From: an uncultured Bacteroidales bacterium
GTDB taxonomy: Bacteria; Bacteroidota; Bacteroidia; Bacteroidales; P3
Assembly (NCBI GenBank): GCA_944321735.1
Contig: CALUMK010000011.1
Location: 1-64,000 of the forward strand
Length of the DNA stretch: 64,000 bases
Direction: 5' to 3'
Positions within the stretch are counted from its first letter, which is position 1. Every line of letters starts with the position of its first letter. The notes under the pieces are model-generated. The model was not told where the DNA came from. It searched no databases and saw only the letters and a program-made list of their open reading frames with translations. Shown piece by piece: positions 25,294-34,743 of the stretch. The position numbers and the translations under genes were made by a program.

Positions 25294-25403
25294 CGGCCAA
25301 TCTGCTTCGTTGCGCGAGGGGTCGGGCTAAGTCATTTACAACAGTAAACTCCTGTCGCCCTCACCCTCGCGCGCCTCGCATCTTAGCCGTTCTGACACGC
25401 CGC
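25280..25403. repeat. Hairpin repeat family, copy over the clpP stop
   Basis: gcggcgtg (25280-25287) pairs with cacgccgc (25396-25403). Inside, acggc pairs with gccgt. The centre is TTTAC-AACA-GTAAA (25335-25348). The last clpP codons and its stop form the left arm. Confidence 0.85.
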
Positions 25404-25455
25404 AAAATAGCGTGGCAGCAAGATCTCGCGCTATTAGAAATACTCAATGAGGCCT

Positions 25456-25480
25456 GCGTTAATTTGACAAAAATTAGCGC
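25456..25480. promoter_or_regulatory. Hairpin upstream of lepB
   Basis: gcgttaattt (25456-25465) pairs with aaattagcgc (25471-25480), one G-T wobble, loop gacaa. It lies 80 bp before the lepB ATG. It has no T-run, so it looks more like an operator or leader structure than a terminator. Confidence 0.35.
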
Positions 25481-25559
25481 CCTACAGTTACCTCTGATAG
25501 GGAAAAACTTGAAAAGGTATTCTTTTCAAAATAAAGGCTCCAATCAAAACTACTAGACC

Positions 25560-27086
25560 ATGTTAGCAGGGATTCTGACCATTATCGTTTACAAGCTTTT
25601 GCTGTTGCCCTCCTTGTGGGGCGTGTTCAAAGATTCCGGCCGGAATCCCTACTTGGTCTTAGTGCCTTTCTACGGAGAATGGGTCTGGATCCGCATCCTG
25701 AAAGTGAAATGGTACACCCACTTCATCTTCCTGTTCTTCCCTTTTATCAATGTCTTCATTTTCTGGTTGCTGTGCGTGGAAACCTCTTACGGGTACAAAC
25801 GCCGTAAGATTCTGGAATGCTTAGCCGCCAGTGTTTTCTTTTTCCTCTACTTCCCGCATTTGGTCTTCCGCAACAAGGAGAAATACACCTGCGCCAAAGA
25901 CCTCCCACCCGTCAAGAAATCCTCGGCCCGCGAATGGTTCGACACCATCGTGTTCGCCTTGGTAGCCGTGCTGATCATCCACGCCTTCTATTTCAAAGGC
26001 TATGTGATTCCTTCCTCTTCGATGGAAAAGTCGTTGAACGTGGGCGACTTCCTTTTTGTCAGCAAAGTAGCTTACGGGCCAAGGATGCCGCAGACCGTGC
26101 TGAGCTTTCCTTTCGTGCAGCATACCTTGCCGCTCACCAAGGACGTTCCTTCCTACCTCACCTGGCTCGAACTTCCCTACCACCGTATGCCCGGATTCCG
26201 GCAAGTGAAGCATAACGATGTGATTGTATTCAACTTCCCTGACGGGGACACGGTTTCGAGCGTGTTCCAAAGCAATATCAGCTACAATACCTTGGTCAAG
26301 GAAGTGGGCCGCGAGCGCGTATGGCGCGACAAGGCCAATTTCGGGCGTATCACTTACCGCCCGGTAGACCGTCGGGAAAACTTTGTGAAACGCTGCATCG
26401 GCTTGCCCGGCGACACGGTAGCGATTCGAGACCGCCAAGTCTACATCAACGGCCAAATGGCCGAAAATCCGGAACTTTTACAGTATAATTACCGGATCCT
26501 GCCCTCGCCGATGGTAGTCGCCCACAAGACATGGCGCGAGCTGGGCGTTTCGGAAGCCGACTTGAAAATGCTTTTCAATCCCGATTACGGCACAGTGCCT
26601 CTGACCGAGGAAATGGTGGCCAAAATCCGGCAGATTCCCGGCGTGCAAGGCGTTGAACCCATCATCGAACCGGCCGGCATGGGCGATGGACGGCTCTTCC
26701 CTTTCAGCCCGGTGGACTATCCTTGGAACGTGGACAATTACGGCCCGGTTTATGTGCCTAAGAAAGGGGATGTGCTGCATCTGGACAGCAAGAACATCGC
26801 CCTCTACGAACGCCTGATCCGGATTTACGAAGGCAACGATCTGCGCGTGGAAGCGGACGGACGCATCTTCATCAATGGAGAAGAGAGCGATACCTACACC
26901 TGCAAGATGGACTATTACTGGGCCATGGGCGACAACCGCCACAATTCGGCCGATTCCCGCTACTGGGGCTTCGTGCCTGAAGACCACCTGGTCGGCAAGG
27001 CGTTCATCGTCTGGTTCTCCTGGGACAAGGATGCCAGCGGATTGAAGAAAGTACGCTGGAACAAGGTGATGCGGCTGATCCGGTAA
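25560..27086 (+). CDS. lepB: Signal peptidase I, long Bacteroidota form
   Basis: Membrane serine/lysine protease that removes Sec signal peptides. At 508 residues it is much longer than typical LepB, as usual in Bacteroidota. It has an N-terminal membrane region with several hydrophobic segments (to about 100), then one more near 127-147. Catalytic Ser154 lies in PSSSME and catalytic Lys277 in FVKRCIGLPGD. Between them, and again after, are family inserts. The C-terminal box MGDNRHNSADSRYWGFVPEDHLVGKA is intact. All exported proteins in this window would pass through it. Confidence 0.95.
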   Translation: MLAGILTIIVYKLLLLPSLWGVFKDSGRNPYLVLVPFYGEWVWIRILKVKWYTHFIFLFFPFINVFIFWLLCVETSYGYKRRKILECLAASVFFFLYFPHLVFRNKEKYTCAKDLPPVKKSSAREWFDTIVFALVAVLIIHAFYFKGYVIPSSSMEKSLNVGDFLFVSKVAYGPRMPQTVLSFPFVQHTLPLTKDVPSYLTWLELPYHRMPGFRQVKHNDVIVFNFPDGDTVSSVFQSNISYNTLVKEVGRERVWRDKANFGRITYRPVDRRENFVKRCIGLPGDTVAIRDRQVYINGQMAENPELLQYNYRILPSPMVVAHKTWRELGVSEADLKMLFNPDYGTVPLTEEMVAKIRQIPGVQGVEPIIEPAGMGDGRLFPFSPVDYPWNVDNYGPVYVPKKGDVLHLDSKNIALYERLIRIYEGNDLRVEADGRIFINGEESDTYTCKMDYYWAMGDNRHNSADSRYWGFVPEDHLVGKAFIVWFSWDKDASGLKKVRWNKVMRLIR

Positions 27087-27162
27087 TCGACGCCGCAGGG
27101 GTCTCCGGCTTCGGAACGGCTTCCATCCAAGGCATGTCAGTCCCGCAAGGGCAAGCCGTGAT

Positions 27163-28854
27163 ATGTTGAAAAAATCCTTCATACTATTCTCATGCATCCT
27201 GACGGGCTTCGGCACGCAGGAAGCCCATGCCTACCAGAATCCTGAAGAGACACGGGGGCGTTGTACCTACATCGATACGGCACGGCAATACCTTGAAAAT
27301 GCGAAGAACCTCATAGACAACGAACTTTACAACAGTGCCACTACGGTTTTGAAAGAAGGCATCGCCGCCTATCAACGCTGCGTGGAACCCGATGACAGCA
27401 ACTTCCAGACCCTTTCATCGTTGTACTACAACTTAGGCTTCGCCTACTACCATGTTTCCGACTACGAACACTCCTTGGCCTACTTTTACAAGATTGTCAA
27501 GCTCCAAGGCACCAATCCCCGGATGCAGGCCAAGGCCTACATCGGCATCTCCAACGTATTCAACAGCCTGAAAAACCCGCAAGAATCCATCCATGCCCTC
27601 AAGCGAGCAAGAAGAATCAACCAAAGCCTGCAAGACAGGGACATCGAGATAGGAGTTCTCAACAATTTAGCCAATGCCCACGCAATCAACGGGGAATACG
27701 ACTCGGTACTGTACTGCCTGCAACGCGCCTACGAGTATTCCTTCCTCCTGGCGGACACGACCGGGAAACAGGTTTCCATCCTGCTCAACATGGCCAATGC
27801 GCTGCAAGCGCTGTTCCGGTGGGAAGAATCTGAATATTGCTACCGGAAAGCCCTGGACGAAGCCCGCAAACTGCACAACCACTATCTCTGCAACCAAGTC
27901 GAATACGGGCTGGCCTTGGTCCTGCTGAATCAAGGGCAAGACCAAGCCGGGCTGGAACTGCTGGAAAAATGCCTGGAAGAAGCATCGATTCTGGACCACA
28001 AGCGGCTGGAAGCCTTGGCGCACCAACGGCTCAGCCGATTCTGCATGGAACATGGGAATTACAAGGAAGCCTACAATCACCTTGCCATTAAACAATCGCT
28101 GGACGACTCCATTTTCAACATAGAAAGCGAGCGGAACATCAACCGTCTCAAAGCCGACTTCGACATCTACCAGATTGAAACCTCCAAACAGCTTCTGGAA
28201 CGGGACTTGGCCATCTACAAGAACAAGATATTCAGAAGGAACCTGAATATAGCCATTCTGGCTCTCCTCGCCGTGGCCGCTCTGGGCATCGCTCTTTTCA
28301 TTGCCAGGAAGCTCATCCGCCGCAACCGGGAATACAACCAGCTGAACAACCGCCTCGACTCCCTCAAAGAGCACATCGACAGCGAAAAGCAGAAACTGAA
28401 CGAACGTTTCCGCTCCGAATTGGAACTGAAACACAAAGAGCTGACTACAAACGCCCTGCTGCTTGTCAAATCGGAAGAGATAGCCGGAGACATCCTGGAA
28501 AACGTAAAACGACTCCAATCGCCTGTCTCCAAAGCCGAAAACGATAAACGCCTACGGGAAATAGAAAGCCTGGCGCAGGAACTCTATGCAGGCAAAGGAT
28601 GGGAAGAATTCAAATACAGTTTCGAGCAAGTCAACTCCGCCTTCTACAAGAACCTGAACGAGAAATATCCCGGACTGACCGCCAGCGACCAGCGTTTTGC
28701 CGCCTTGCTCAGCCTGGGGCTGACCACCAAGGAAATAGCCATCATGACAAACCGCTCTGTCCGCGGCGTGGAAACCTCCAAATTCCGGCTCAAGAAGAAA
28801 ATGGGATTAGATGTTTCCGAGAATCTGATCGAAGTCCTGATGAATCTCAAATAA
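27163..28854 (+). CDS. Membrane-tethered TPR protein with C-terminal LuxR-like HTH
   Basis: A 563-residue protein. In order: signal peptide (1-23), a tetratricopeptide array (about 35-310), one membrane helix (361-382), a charged coiled coil (385-430), and a C-terminal helix-turn-helix (about 504-550; LTASDQRFAALLSLGLTTKEIAIMTNRSVRGVETSKFRLKK). The topology puts TPRs in the periplasm and the DNA-binding-like domain in the cytoplasm, as in a one-component membrane regulator. Its ligand is unknown. The gene at 53350-55227 has the same design. The T9SS cargo gene at 29214 lies downstream on the same strand and could be a target; that is only positional. Confidence 0.82.
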   Translation: MLKKSFILFSCILTGFGTQEAHAYQNPEETRGRCTYIDTARQYLENAKNLIDNELYNSATTVLKEGIAAYQRCVEPDDSNFQTLSSLYYNLGFAYYHVSDYEHSLAYFYKIVKLQGTNPRMQAKAYIGISNVFNSLKNPQESIHALKRARRINQSLQDRDIEIGVLNNLANAHAINGEYDSVLYCLQRAYEYSFLLADTTGKQVSILLNMANALQALFRWEESEYCYRKALDEARKLHNHYLCNQVEYGLALVLLNQGQDQAGLELLEKCLEEASILDHKRLEALAHQRLSRFCMEHGNYKEAYNHLAIKQSLDDSIFNIESERNINRLKADFDIYQIETSKQLLERDLAIYKNKIFRRNLNIAILALLAVAALGIALFIARKLIRRNREYNQLNNRLDSLKEHIDSEKQKLNERFRSELELKHKELTTNALLLVKSEEIAGDILENVKRLQSPVSKAENDKRLREIESLAQELYAGKGWEEFKYSFEQVNSAFYKNLNEKYPGLTASDQRFAALLSLGLTTKEIAIMTNRSVRGVETSKFRLKKKMGLDVSENLIEVLMNLK

Positions 28855-28873
28855 TCCCCATCGGGAACAGACC

Positions 28874-28898
28874 CGGCGTGTCTAATGACCGATTCGGG
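28874..28898 (+). repeat. Solo arm of the 197-bp palindrome
   Basis: cggcgtgtctaatgaccgat and the following ggg match 16956-16980 at 24 of 25 bases. No inverted partner is seen nearby. The remainder of the 28855-29213 gap has no gene or full promoter box I can support. Confidence 0.6.
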
Positions 28899-29213
28899 AT
28901 AATCCGGACGAGACCCTGGCAAGACGACGCGTGAACGCCGCACCTCGTCCCCATCTCTACAAACACCACGTAACAAGCAACATATAAAACATGTTGTGTC
29001 TTTGACGTAGCCATCCGGCAGCATGGTTCGGATTTTGGCGAACCGTCTTCCGTTGCCTCTTCCTGAAATTTCCTTAATCTTGGAACCGCAAGCCGGATGC
29101 CGGGAAAGGGACGCAGGCTCCCTGGCCCGACAGCAAGCCCGAAGCCACATCCGCCCGGCATCCCGGAGAAAGACAAATGCTGAAACTATCGTAAAACCAA
29201 CAAAAACTTTCTT

Positions 29214-32200
29214 ATGAAAAAGTCTTTCATGATTCGGACTTTCTGCATGGCCATGGGAACGATTTCCTGCATCCCAGCGCTTGCTCAGGAAGGAAGCGGC
29301 TTGATTCCTCCTTCCAACCTGGAATACACCCGGCTCTGGGCCGACAGCATCCGCCTCCGCTGGTCTCCGCCCCAAGAAACGGCCGGGCAGCAAAAGACCG
29401 AATGGACGGATTTGCCATTGACACACATCGCCACTTACCGATTGGACGGAATCACCACCCAAGGGCATCCACGCAACCCAGCCTCAGATGGAGAATACAT
29501 CTACATGAGTTCCTGGAACAGTTCCGGCGCGTCGGTCTTCTTCAAATACGACTTATACGGCAACTTCATCGAACAGTTCGAAATCGAAGGCATGGAAGCC
29601 AGCCTCCGGGATCTGGCCTACGACGGGGAATATTTCTACGGCGGCTACGAGAACATCAACAAGATTGCCAAGATAGACCTGGAAAACAGGAAATTGATTG
29701 GTGCCATCAATACCGACCGCCCAGTCCGCCATATCTGCTACATCCCAACCTTGGACGAGGGGAAAGGCGGTTTTGAAATCGGAGACTGGACCACCAGCGC
29801 GTTCATAGACCGGGATGGCAGCGTGATAAAAGACTCTGCCTTGAATTTCAGCTTTGCCGATGACCTCACCAACTCTCCTTACCTGAGCGTGTACGGCACA
29901 GCCTATCACAATGGGAAAATTTACGCCCACAGCGAACTGGGCATCATGGACCTGGAGGCAGGGTATCCCATTCCTTACGATGGCCCTTATTCCCGCATCG
30001 TGGAATTCGACATGGAGACCGGCCAACCCACGGGAAGAAGGTATCTCCTTGCCCGCAAGGATTCCGTGCTCGGATTGGACGGATACAATTCCGCCTGCGG
30101 CATCGAAGTCCTTGAATCCCCGGAGGGAATCACCAACATCCTGCTCGGATTCCAGGATATAGGACAGAATGCAGAGCCTCTTGTCGTATTCGAGCTGGAA
30201 CGAGTTCCTTGCCCCGACAATTTCAGCGGTTACAACCTCTATGCCGATGGAGAGAAAATCAATGCCGAACCCATCGGCAGGGATGCCTACACCTATGATT
30301 TAGGGAACGTAGCCCAAGGCGAGGAAACCGTCTACAGCCTCAAAGCCCTGTACGGCAGCCAGGAATCGGAAGGTGCCGAACTGACCCTCAATCTGCCCGA
30401 TTCCCGACAGCTCCCGTTCATTGAGGATTTCAACTCCATGTCCTTAGCAACCAACTACTGGCGGATCCAGGACACCAGCATGGACGAACAAAGCCCATGG
30501 CAGGTTTCCTCACTCCAATCCATCGCCGAAAACGAACCCAACACGATCCTTCTGGACTACAATGCCGGCGGACAGAACATCCATTTCTCCGACATGCTGT
30601 TATCCAAGGAACTGGACTTCTCCAAGCACGAAACCATCCTGATAAGATTTCAGACAGCCCAGACAATCAACTGGTCCAATCCGCCCTTCTGCGACACTCT
30701 TTTCCTGGAAATCAACACCGGGGAAGGCTGGCAGACCGTGTGCAAGGACACCACGCAAGGCAACGGAAAAGCACTGACATACTACACGTATGACATTACA
30801 GAACTGGCCGCCGGGAAACCATCCGCCCGTTTCCGCTTCCGCGTGGACGGCAACAGCCGCTCCGAAGCAAACCCCTACGGGTACGGATTCCATTTCTACG
30901 TAGACAACTTCAAAGTCTGGGAACCGGAATACAGTGTTGTCCAAGGGACAGTCAGCTTTGGCGGAGAAAAAGTGGAGAATGTGGCTATCCGCTTGGAAAA
31001 GCAGGATGACATTCTGGTCTACACGGCAGAAACCGATGCCCAAGGAGCGTTCCGTATCGAAGACATGGAAACCGGCACCTACGTCCTGACCGCCACACGT
31101 CCCGACTACAACACCTACACCGCCACCGTGGAACTGAACCAGACCGAAGAGAACGTGGACATCCGGCTTCTCCAGCCCCGTTTTGACGTAGTGGACGACA
31201 CGCTCCGGATTACCATGAAACCGGAAGAAGAAATGCGTTCAGGCTTCAACCTGGCCAACAGCGGAACCGGCCCCATGCAATGGAACGCAGGCTTTGAATT
31301 CCCCTCGGAGGCCAAGAGCCGGAAAGCCATGGAAGAGCCTTCTGTCATTGCCGCATGGGAAGCCCGGGGCAATGTGGAAACCTCCTACGCTTTCCTGAAC
31401 GACACCATCTATTCGTTCTACATGCAAGGCAACAGCCGTTGCGCCTTGCTGAGGACACTCAAGGATGGAACCGCCCTGAGCGAGGAAACCTTGTTGCCGC
31501 TGCCCCAATACACCCGTCTGGGACAAATCTTCAGCGACGGCAAGGATCTCTGGTTCAGCCAGAGCTATGGAAACCTCATCTTCAAATACGATTTGGCCTC
31601 CAATACCTTCACTGATACCATCGCCACCCCGCTCGGCAGCATCCGCCTGGCAGCCTGGAATCCTGCTGCAAACACCTTTTTCGTCGGCGACAACAACACC
31701 CTTTATGAAATCGACAAAGAAGGGGACTCCCTGCATTCCTACGATATTTCATACAAATGGATCAACTACATCGCGGTAGATGCCGTCTCGCACGAGAAGC
31801 CTGTGCTTTGGGTGACCCGGAACAACGAAGAGCCGGAAGGCGGCATGCAGGGCGAATACCTCGGCGTCTACGAATTTTCGCTCGATTCGGCCAATTTCAC
31901 CGGACGTTACTTCATCGCCAACAAGCATCCGCAGTACGTCCCGCCAAAATACACTTCCATGGAAACCGCTGTAGTGTCCGGCTTCTTCGGCACCACCGAA
32001 TATTTCCCGGGCCGGTTCAGCCTTTTCGTCACAACGGCCATCTCCAGAATGGGACAGCAAAGCGCGAACCTCTGCGCCGTCTACAACGTGGCCCAGTCCG
32101 TCAAATGGATCAGCATGGAAGAATACCAAGGGTCTCTGGCCGCCGGCGAATCCCAACCTTTCCACTTGGACTTCAACACTGAAGGCATGGTCCATGGGGA

Positions 32201-34610
32201 CAGGGAACAATGCCTGCTCAATCTGAACGCCGACATACAGATACCCTCCGTGCAAATCCCGATTGTCCTGGAAGTGGACACCGCCTACGAAAACCCCTGC
32301 TACACGCCCCGTATCCTCAGCCATGAGGTCAATGGCATGGAATCCGTGGACTTGGAATGGACGGTGGAAACCGAAAGCGGAGCCTTGGTAACAGAGAACC
32401 TGACCGGATTCACCGTCCGCCGCAACGGACAGACCTTGACCGACACCCTGGTCACAGACATGCGTTTCCGGGACAGCGCCCCCGTCATGGGCATGAACAT
32501 CTATGAAATCCAAGCCTCCTACGACTTTCCCGATTACGAATGTTCTTCCCCTTGGTCGATTCCCGATACTGTCACCGTAATATATACCGGGAACTGCGCC
32601 ACTGTGACGAACCTGCAAGCCTCGACGGAACGGCAGCGTCACGTCATCCTCACTTGGGATTATCCTGAAAACGAACTGCCGGAAGGAGAAGCCTTCAACG
32701 AATCCTTCGAGCAGATGGAAGCTTTCCGGAACACGGAAGACCTTGGCAATGGATGGACCTCCAAAGACATGGACCGTGCTGCGACCTACGGCCTGACCGA
32801 TTTCACTTACCCCCATGCAGGAGAGGCCTTGGGATTCATCGTGTTCGACCCGATGCAGACCACACCCTCTTCCATCAACCAAATCGGAGCCTATTCCGGG
32901 AACCGGATGGTTGCCAGTTTCAATGCCCGCTTGGACGGGGCATCGACCAATGACTGGCTAATCAGCCCCGAAATCACCGATACCACGGGAACCATGAGCC
33001 TGTTCTTCATGGCCAGGACGGCTTTCCTCAACTACGGCTACGAGCAGCTCAAGGTGGCTTACTCCACCACCGGCAAGGACATCGAGGATTTTGAATTCCT
33101 CAACGACGGCCAAGCCTTGCTCGTGCCCGGAGAATGGACCCAGTACAGCTACTCCCTGCCCGAAGGTACCAAGTACGTAGCTCTGAACTGCGTCTCTGCC
33201 AATAATTTCATGCTGCTGGTAGACGATATCTACATTGGCCCGGCCCGCCATCACATGAACTTGGAAAGCTATTCGATCTACAAGAACGGGGAATTTTTCC
33301 AAGACGTGACACCCAGAGCTTACGGCTTCTACGACTTTGCATTGGAGGACGGCTCGTACACATACACGGTTCAAGCCAAGTACGACAACGGCTGCGTTTC
33401 GGACCAGAGCGAAGCCGCCACTGTGGATATCGAGTTCAAGCACGGGATTACTCCGGCACGCGGGCTTACCGCCGTCATCAACGACCAGTCCAAGAGCATC
33501 GACCTCAACTGGAAGGAACCCGCCTGGGGCCCGGCGGAAACCATCGGCTACCATAACGGTCTGGAATACGGCTTCGCCCTTTCTTCCTCCGGCAACGAGC
33601 CTGTGCCTTTCTCGGCCGCCATCAAAATAGATGCCGACGACCAGACTCTGATGGATTATTCCATCTCGGCCGTTTCCATCGGATTCTTCAACCAATGCAA
33701 GGCCACTGCCTTTGTCATCGACATGGAAAGCGGCCAGTACGTGGCCGAACAGGCTGTCCCTTACATGAACGAGCAAAGCTTCACCACGGTCAGCTTCGAT
33801 TATCCGGTCCTTCTGGAAATCGGGAAATCCTACCTGGCAGGAGTCCGCATTGACGAGTACCAAGCCAATACCTACCCGCTCGGGCAGGACGCCGGCCCGG
33901 TGGCCACCGGACAAGGGGAATGGTTCTCCCAGGACGGCAGCAACTGGACGACCCTGAGCGAGCAGTTCGCAAATCAAGAAAACGGCAACTGGTGCATCGA
34001 TGCAGTCCTGGAAGTAGTGACGCATCCCTTGGACGCGGGCAACATGAAACAAGACCGCAAGGTTTCGTTCGCTCCGGCATCGCAAAACGGCGAACTCCAA
34101 ATCAAACGCCAGAAAGCCGAAGAAACGCAATATCCGCCGCTTTCCACAAACGCAGCCAAAGCGCAGTATCCTGAAATCGCCATCGAGGGCTACCAGCTCT
34201 ACCGCGACGGCAACAGCCTGCAGAAGCAACCGGAACAAATCTTTGCGTACCAGGACAAGGACGTAACCGAAGGGCAGACTTACCTCTACCAGGTACTGAC
34301 GACTTACGAAAACGAGGAAACCGCCATGTCCGACAGCCTGCAGGTGGTCTTCATTACCGACGTGCAGAACGAAGCCAGCCTGCAGCAGGATTTCAAAGTC
34401 TGGACATCCAGCCGCCACGTCTTCATCCAGAACCTGAGCGGACGGGCTTACGAGGCCGAAATCTGCAATATCAACGGCAGCAACATGGCCCGACGGACTT
34501 CTGTTTCAGAAAGCCTGACGGAAATCCCGATGGAAAACGCAGCCCAAGGCCTTTACTTAGTCCTGATAAGGCAAGACGGGAAACTGTTCGTCAAGAAAAT
34601 TGCACTATGA
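29214..34610 (+). CDS. Large secreted T9SS cargo with cleaved-adhesin-like and Fn3-like domains
   Basis: A 1798-residue exported multidomain protein. Signal peptide to about residue 25 (..PALAQ). Residues roughly 60-380 look like a beta-propeller or Fn3 region. A lectin-like block follows near 400-570 (FIEDFNSM..YWRI..; FRFRVDG..GYGFHFYVDNF), then a CarboxypepD_reg-like domain (about 575-650). A second block near 1160-1345 is close to the cleaved-adhesin domain (NESFEQM..GWTSKDMD.., NDWLISPEI, FMLLVDDIYIGP). The last ~75 residues (VFIQNLSGRAYEAEICNINGS..GLYLVLIRQDGKLFVKKI) form a type A T9SS sorting domain. It is likely secreted by T9SS and anchored by PorU. No catalytic motif is visible; adhesion is the likeliest role. 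Confidence 0.8.
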   Translation: MKKSFMIRTFCMAMGTISCIPALAQEGSGLIPPSNLEYTRLWADSIRLRWSPPQETAGQQKTEWTDLPLTHIATYRLDGITTQGHPRNPASDGEYIYMSSWNSSGASVFFKYDLYGNFIEQFEIEGMEASLRDLAYDGEYFYGGYENINKIAKIDLENRKLIGAINTDRPVRHICYIPTLDEGKGGFEIGDWTTSAFIDRDGSVIKDSALNFSFADDLTNSPYLSVYGTAYHNGKIYAHSELGIMDLEAGYPIPYDGPYSRIVEFDMETGQPTGRRYLLARKDSVLGLDGYNSACGIEVLESPEGITNILLGFQDIGQNAEPLVVFELERVPCPDNFSGYNLYADGEKINAEPIGRDAYTYDLGNVAQGEETVYSLKALYGSQESEGAELTLNLPDSRQLPFIEDFNSMSLATNYWRIQDTSMDEQSPWQVSSLQSIAENEPNTILLDYNAGGQNIHFSDMLLSKELDFSKHETILIRFQTAQTINWSNPPFCDTLFLEINTGEGWQTVCKDTTQGNGKALTYYTYDITELAAGKPSARFRFRVDGNSRSEANPYGYGFHFYVDNFKVWEPEYSVVQGTVSFGGEKVENVAIRLEKQDDILVYTAETDAQGAFRIEDMETGTYVLTATRPDYNTYTATVELNQTEENVDIRLLQPRFDVVDDTLRITMKPEEEMRSGFNLANSGTGPMQWNAGFEFPSEAKSRKAMEEPSVIAAWEARGNVETSYAFLNDTIYSFYMQGNSRCALLRTLKDGTALSEETLLPLPQYTRLGQIFSDGKDLWFSQSYGNLIFKYDLASNTFTDTIATPLGSIRLAAWNPAANTFFVGDNNTLYEIDKEGDSLHSYDISYKWINYIAVDAVSHEKPVLWVTRNNEEPEGGMQGEYLGVYEFSLDSANFTGRYFIANKHPQYVPPKYTSMETAVVSGFFGTTEYFPGRFSLFVTTAISRMGQQSANLCAVYNVAQSVKWISMEEYQGSLAAGESQPFHLDFNTEGMVHGDREQCLLNLNADIQIPSVQIPIVLEVDTAYENPCYTPRILSHEVNGMESVDLEWTVETESGALVTENLTGFTVRRNGQTLTDTLVTDMRFRDSAPVMGMNIYEIQASYDFPDYECSSPWSIPDTVTVIYTGNCATVTNLQASTERQRHVILTWDYPENELPEGEAFNESFEQMEAFRNTEDLGNGWTSKDMDRAATYGLTDFTYPHAGEALGFIVFDPMQTTPSSINQIGAYSGNRMVASFNARLDGASTNDWLISPEITDTTGTMSLFFMARTAFLNYGYEQLKVAYSTTGKDIEDFEFLNDGQALLVPGEWTQYSYSLPEGTKYVALNCVSANNFMLLVDDIYIGPARHHMNLESYSIYKNGEFFQDVTPRAYGFYDFALEDGSYTYTVQAKYDNGCVSDQSEAATVDIEFKHGITPARGLTAVINDQSKSIDLNWKEPAWGPAETIGYHNGLEYGFALSSSGNEPVPFSAAIKIDADDQTLMDYSISAVSIGFFNQCKATAFVIDMESGQYVAEQAVPYMNEQSFTTVSFDYPVLLEIGKSYLAGVRIDEYQANTYPLGQDAGPVATGQGEWFSQDGSNWTTLSEQFANQENGNWCIDAVLEVVTHPLDAGNMKQDRKVSFAPASQNGELQIKRQKAEETQYPPLSTNAAKAQYPEIAIEGYQLYRDGNSLQKQPEQIFAYQDKDVTEGQTYLYQVLTTYENEETAMSDSLQVVFITDVQNEASLQQDFKVWTSSRHVFIQNLSGRAYEAEICNINGSNMARRTSVSESLTEIPMENAAQGLYLVLIRQDGKLFVKKIAL

Positions 34611-34700
34611 CAACATTGCCGAGGATGATTCCACATCCTCGTTCTGAAAATTCCGATACCGGCTCGGCCAACTCGCGCCGGTATTGGTTTTGGGTGTTAA

Positions 34701-34725
34701 AAGGAGGCTCCAGCCTCCTTTTTGC
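34701..34725. terminator. Bidirectional terminator between convergent genes
   Basis: aaggaggc pairs with gcctcctt around a tcca loop, followed by ttttt on the plus strand. On the minus strand a shorter T-run follows. It separates the 1798-residue cargo gene (plus) from tsaD (minus). Confidence 0.75.
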
Positions 34726-34743
34726 ATCCCATAGGGATAGCTT

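Noticed and set aside
32958-34418. 486-codon minus-strand frame opposite the T9SS cargo gene
   Set aside because: Shadow of the cargo gene; composition (Val/Gly/Phe/His) fits antisense of Glu/Asp/Tyr/Asn-rich coding.
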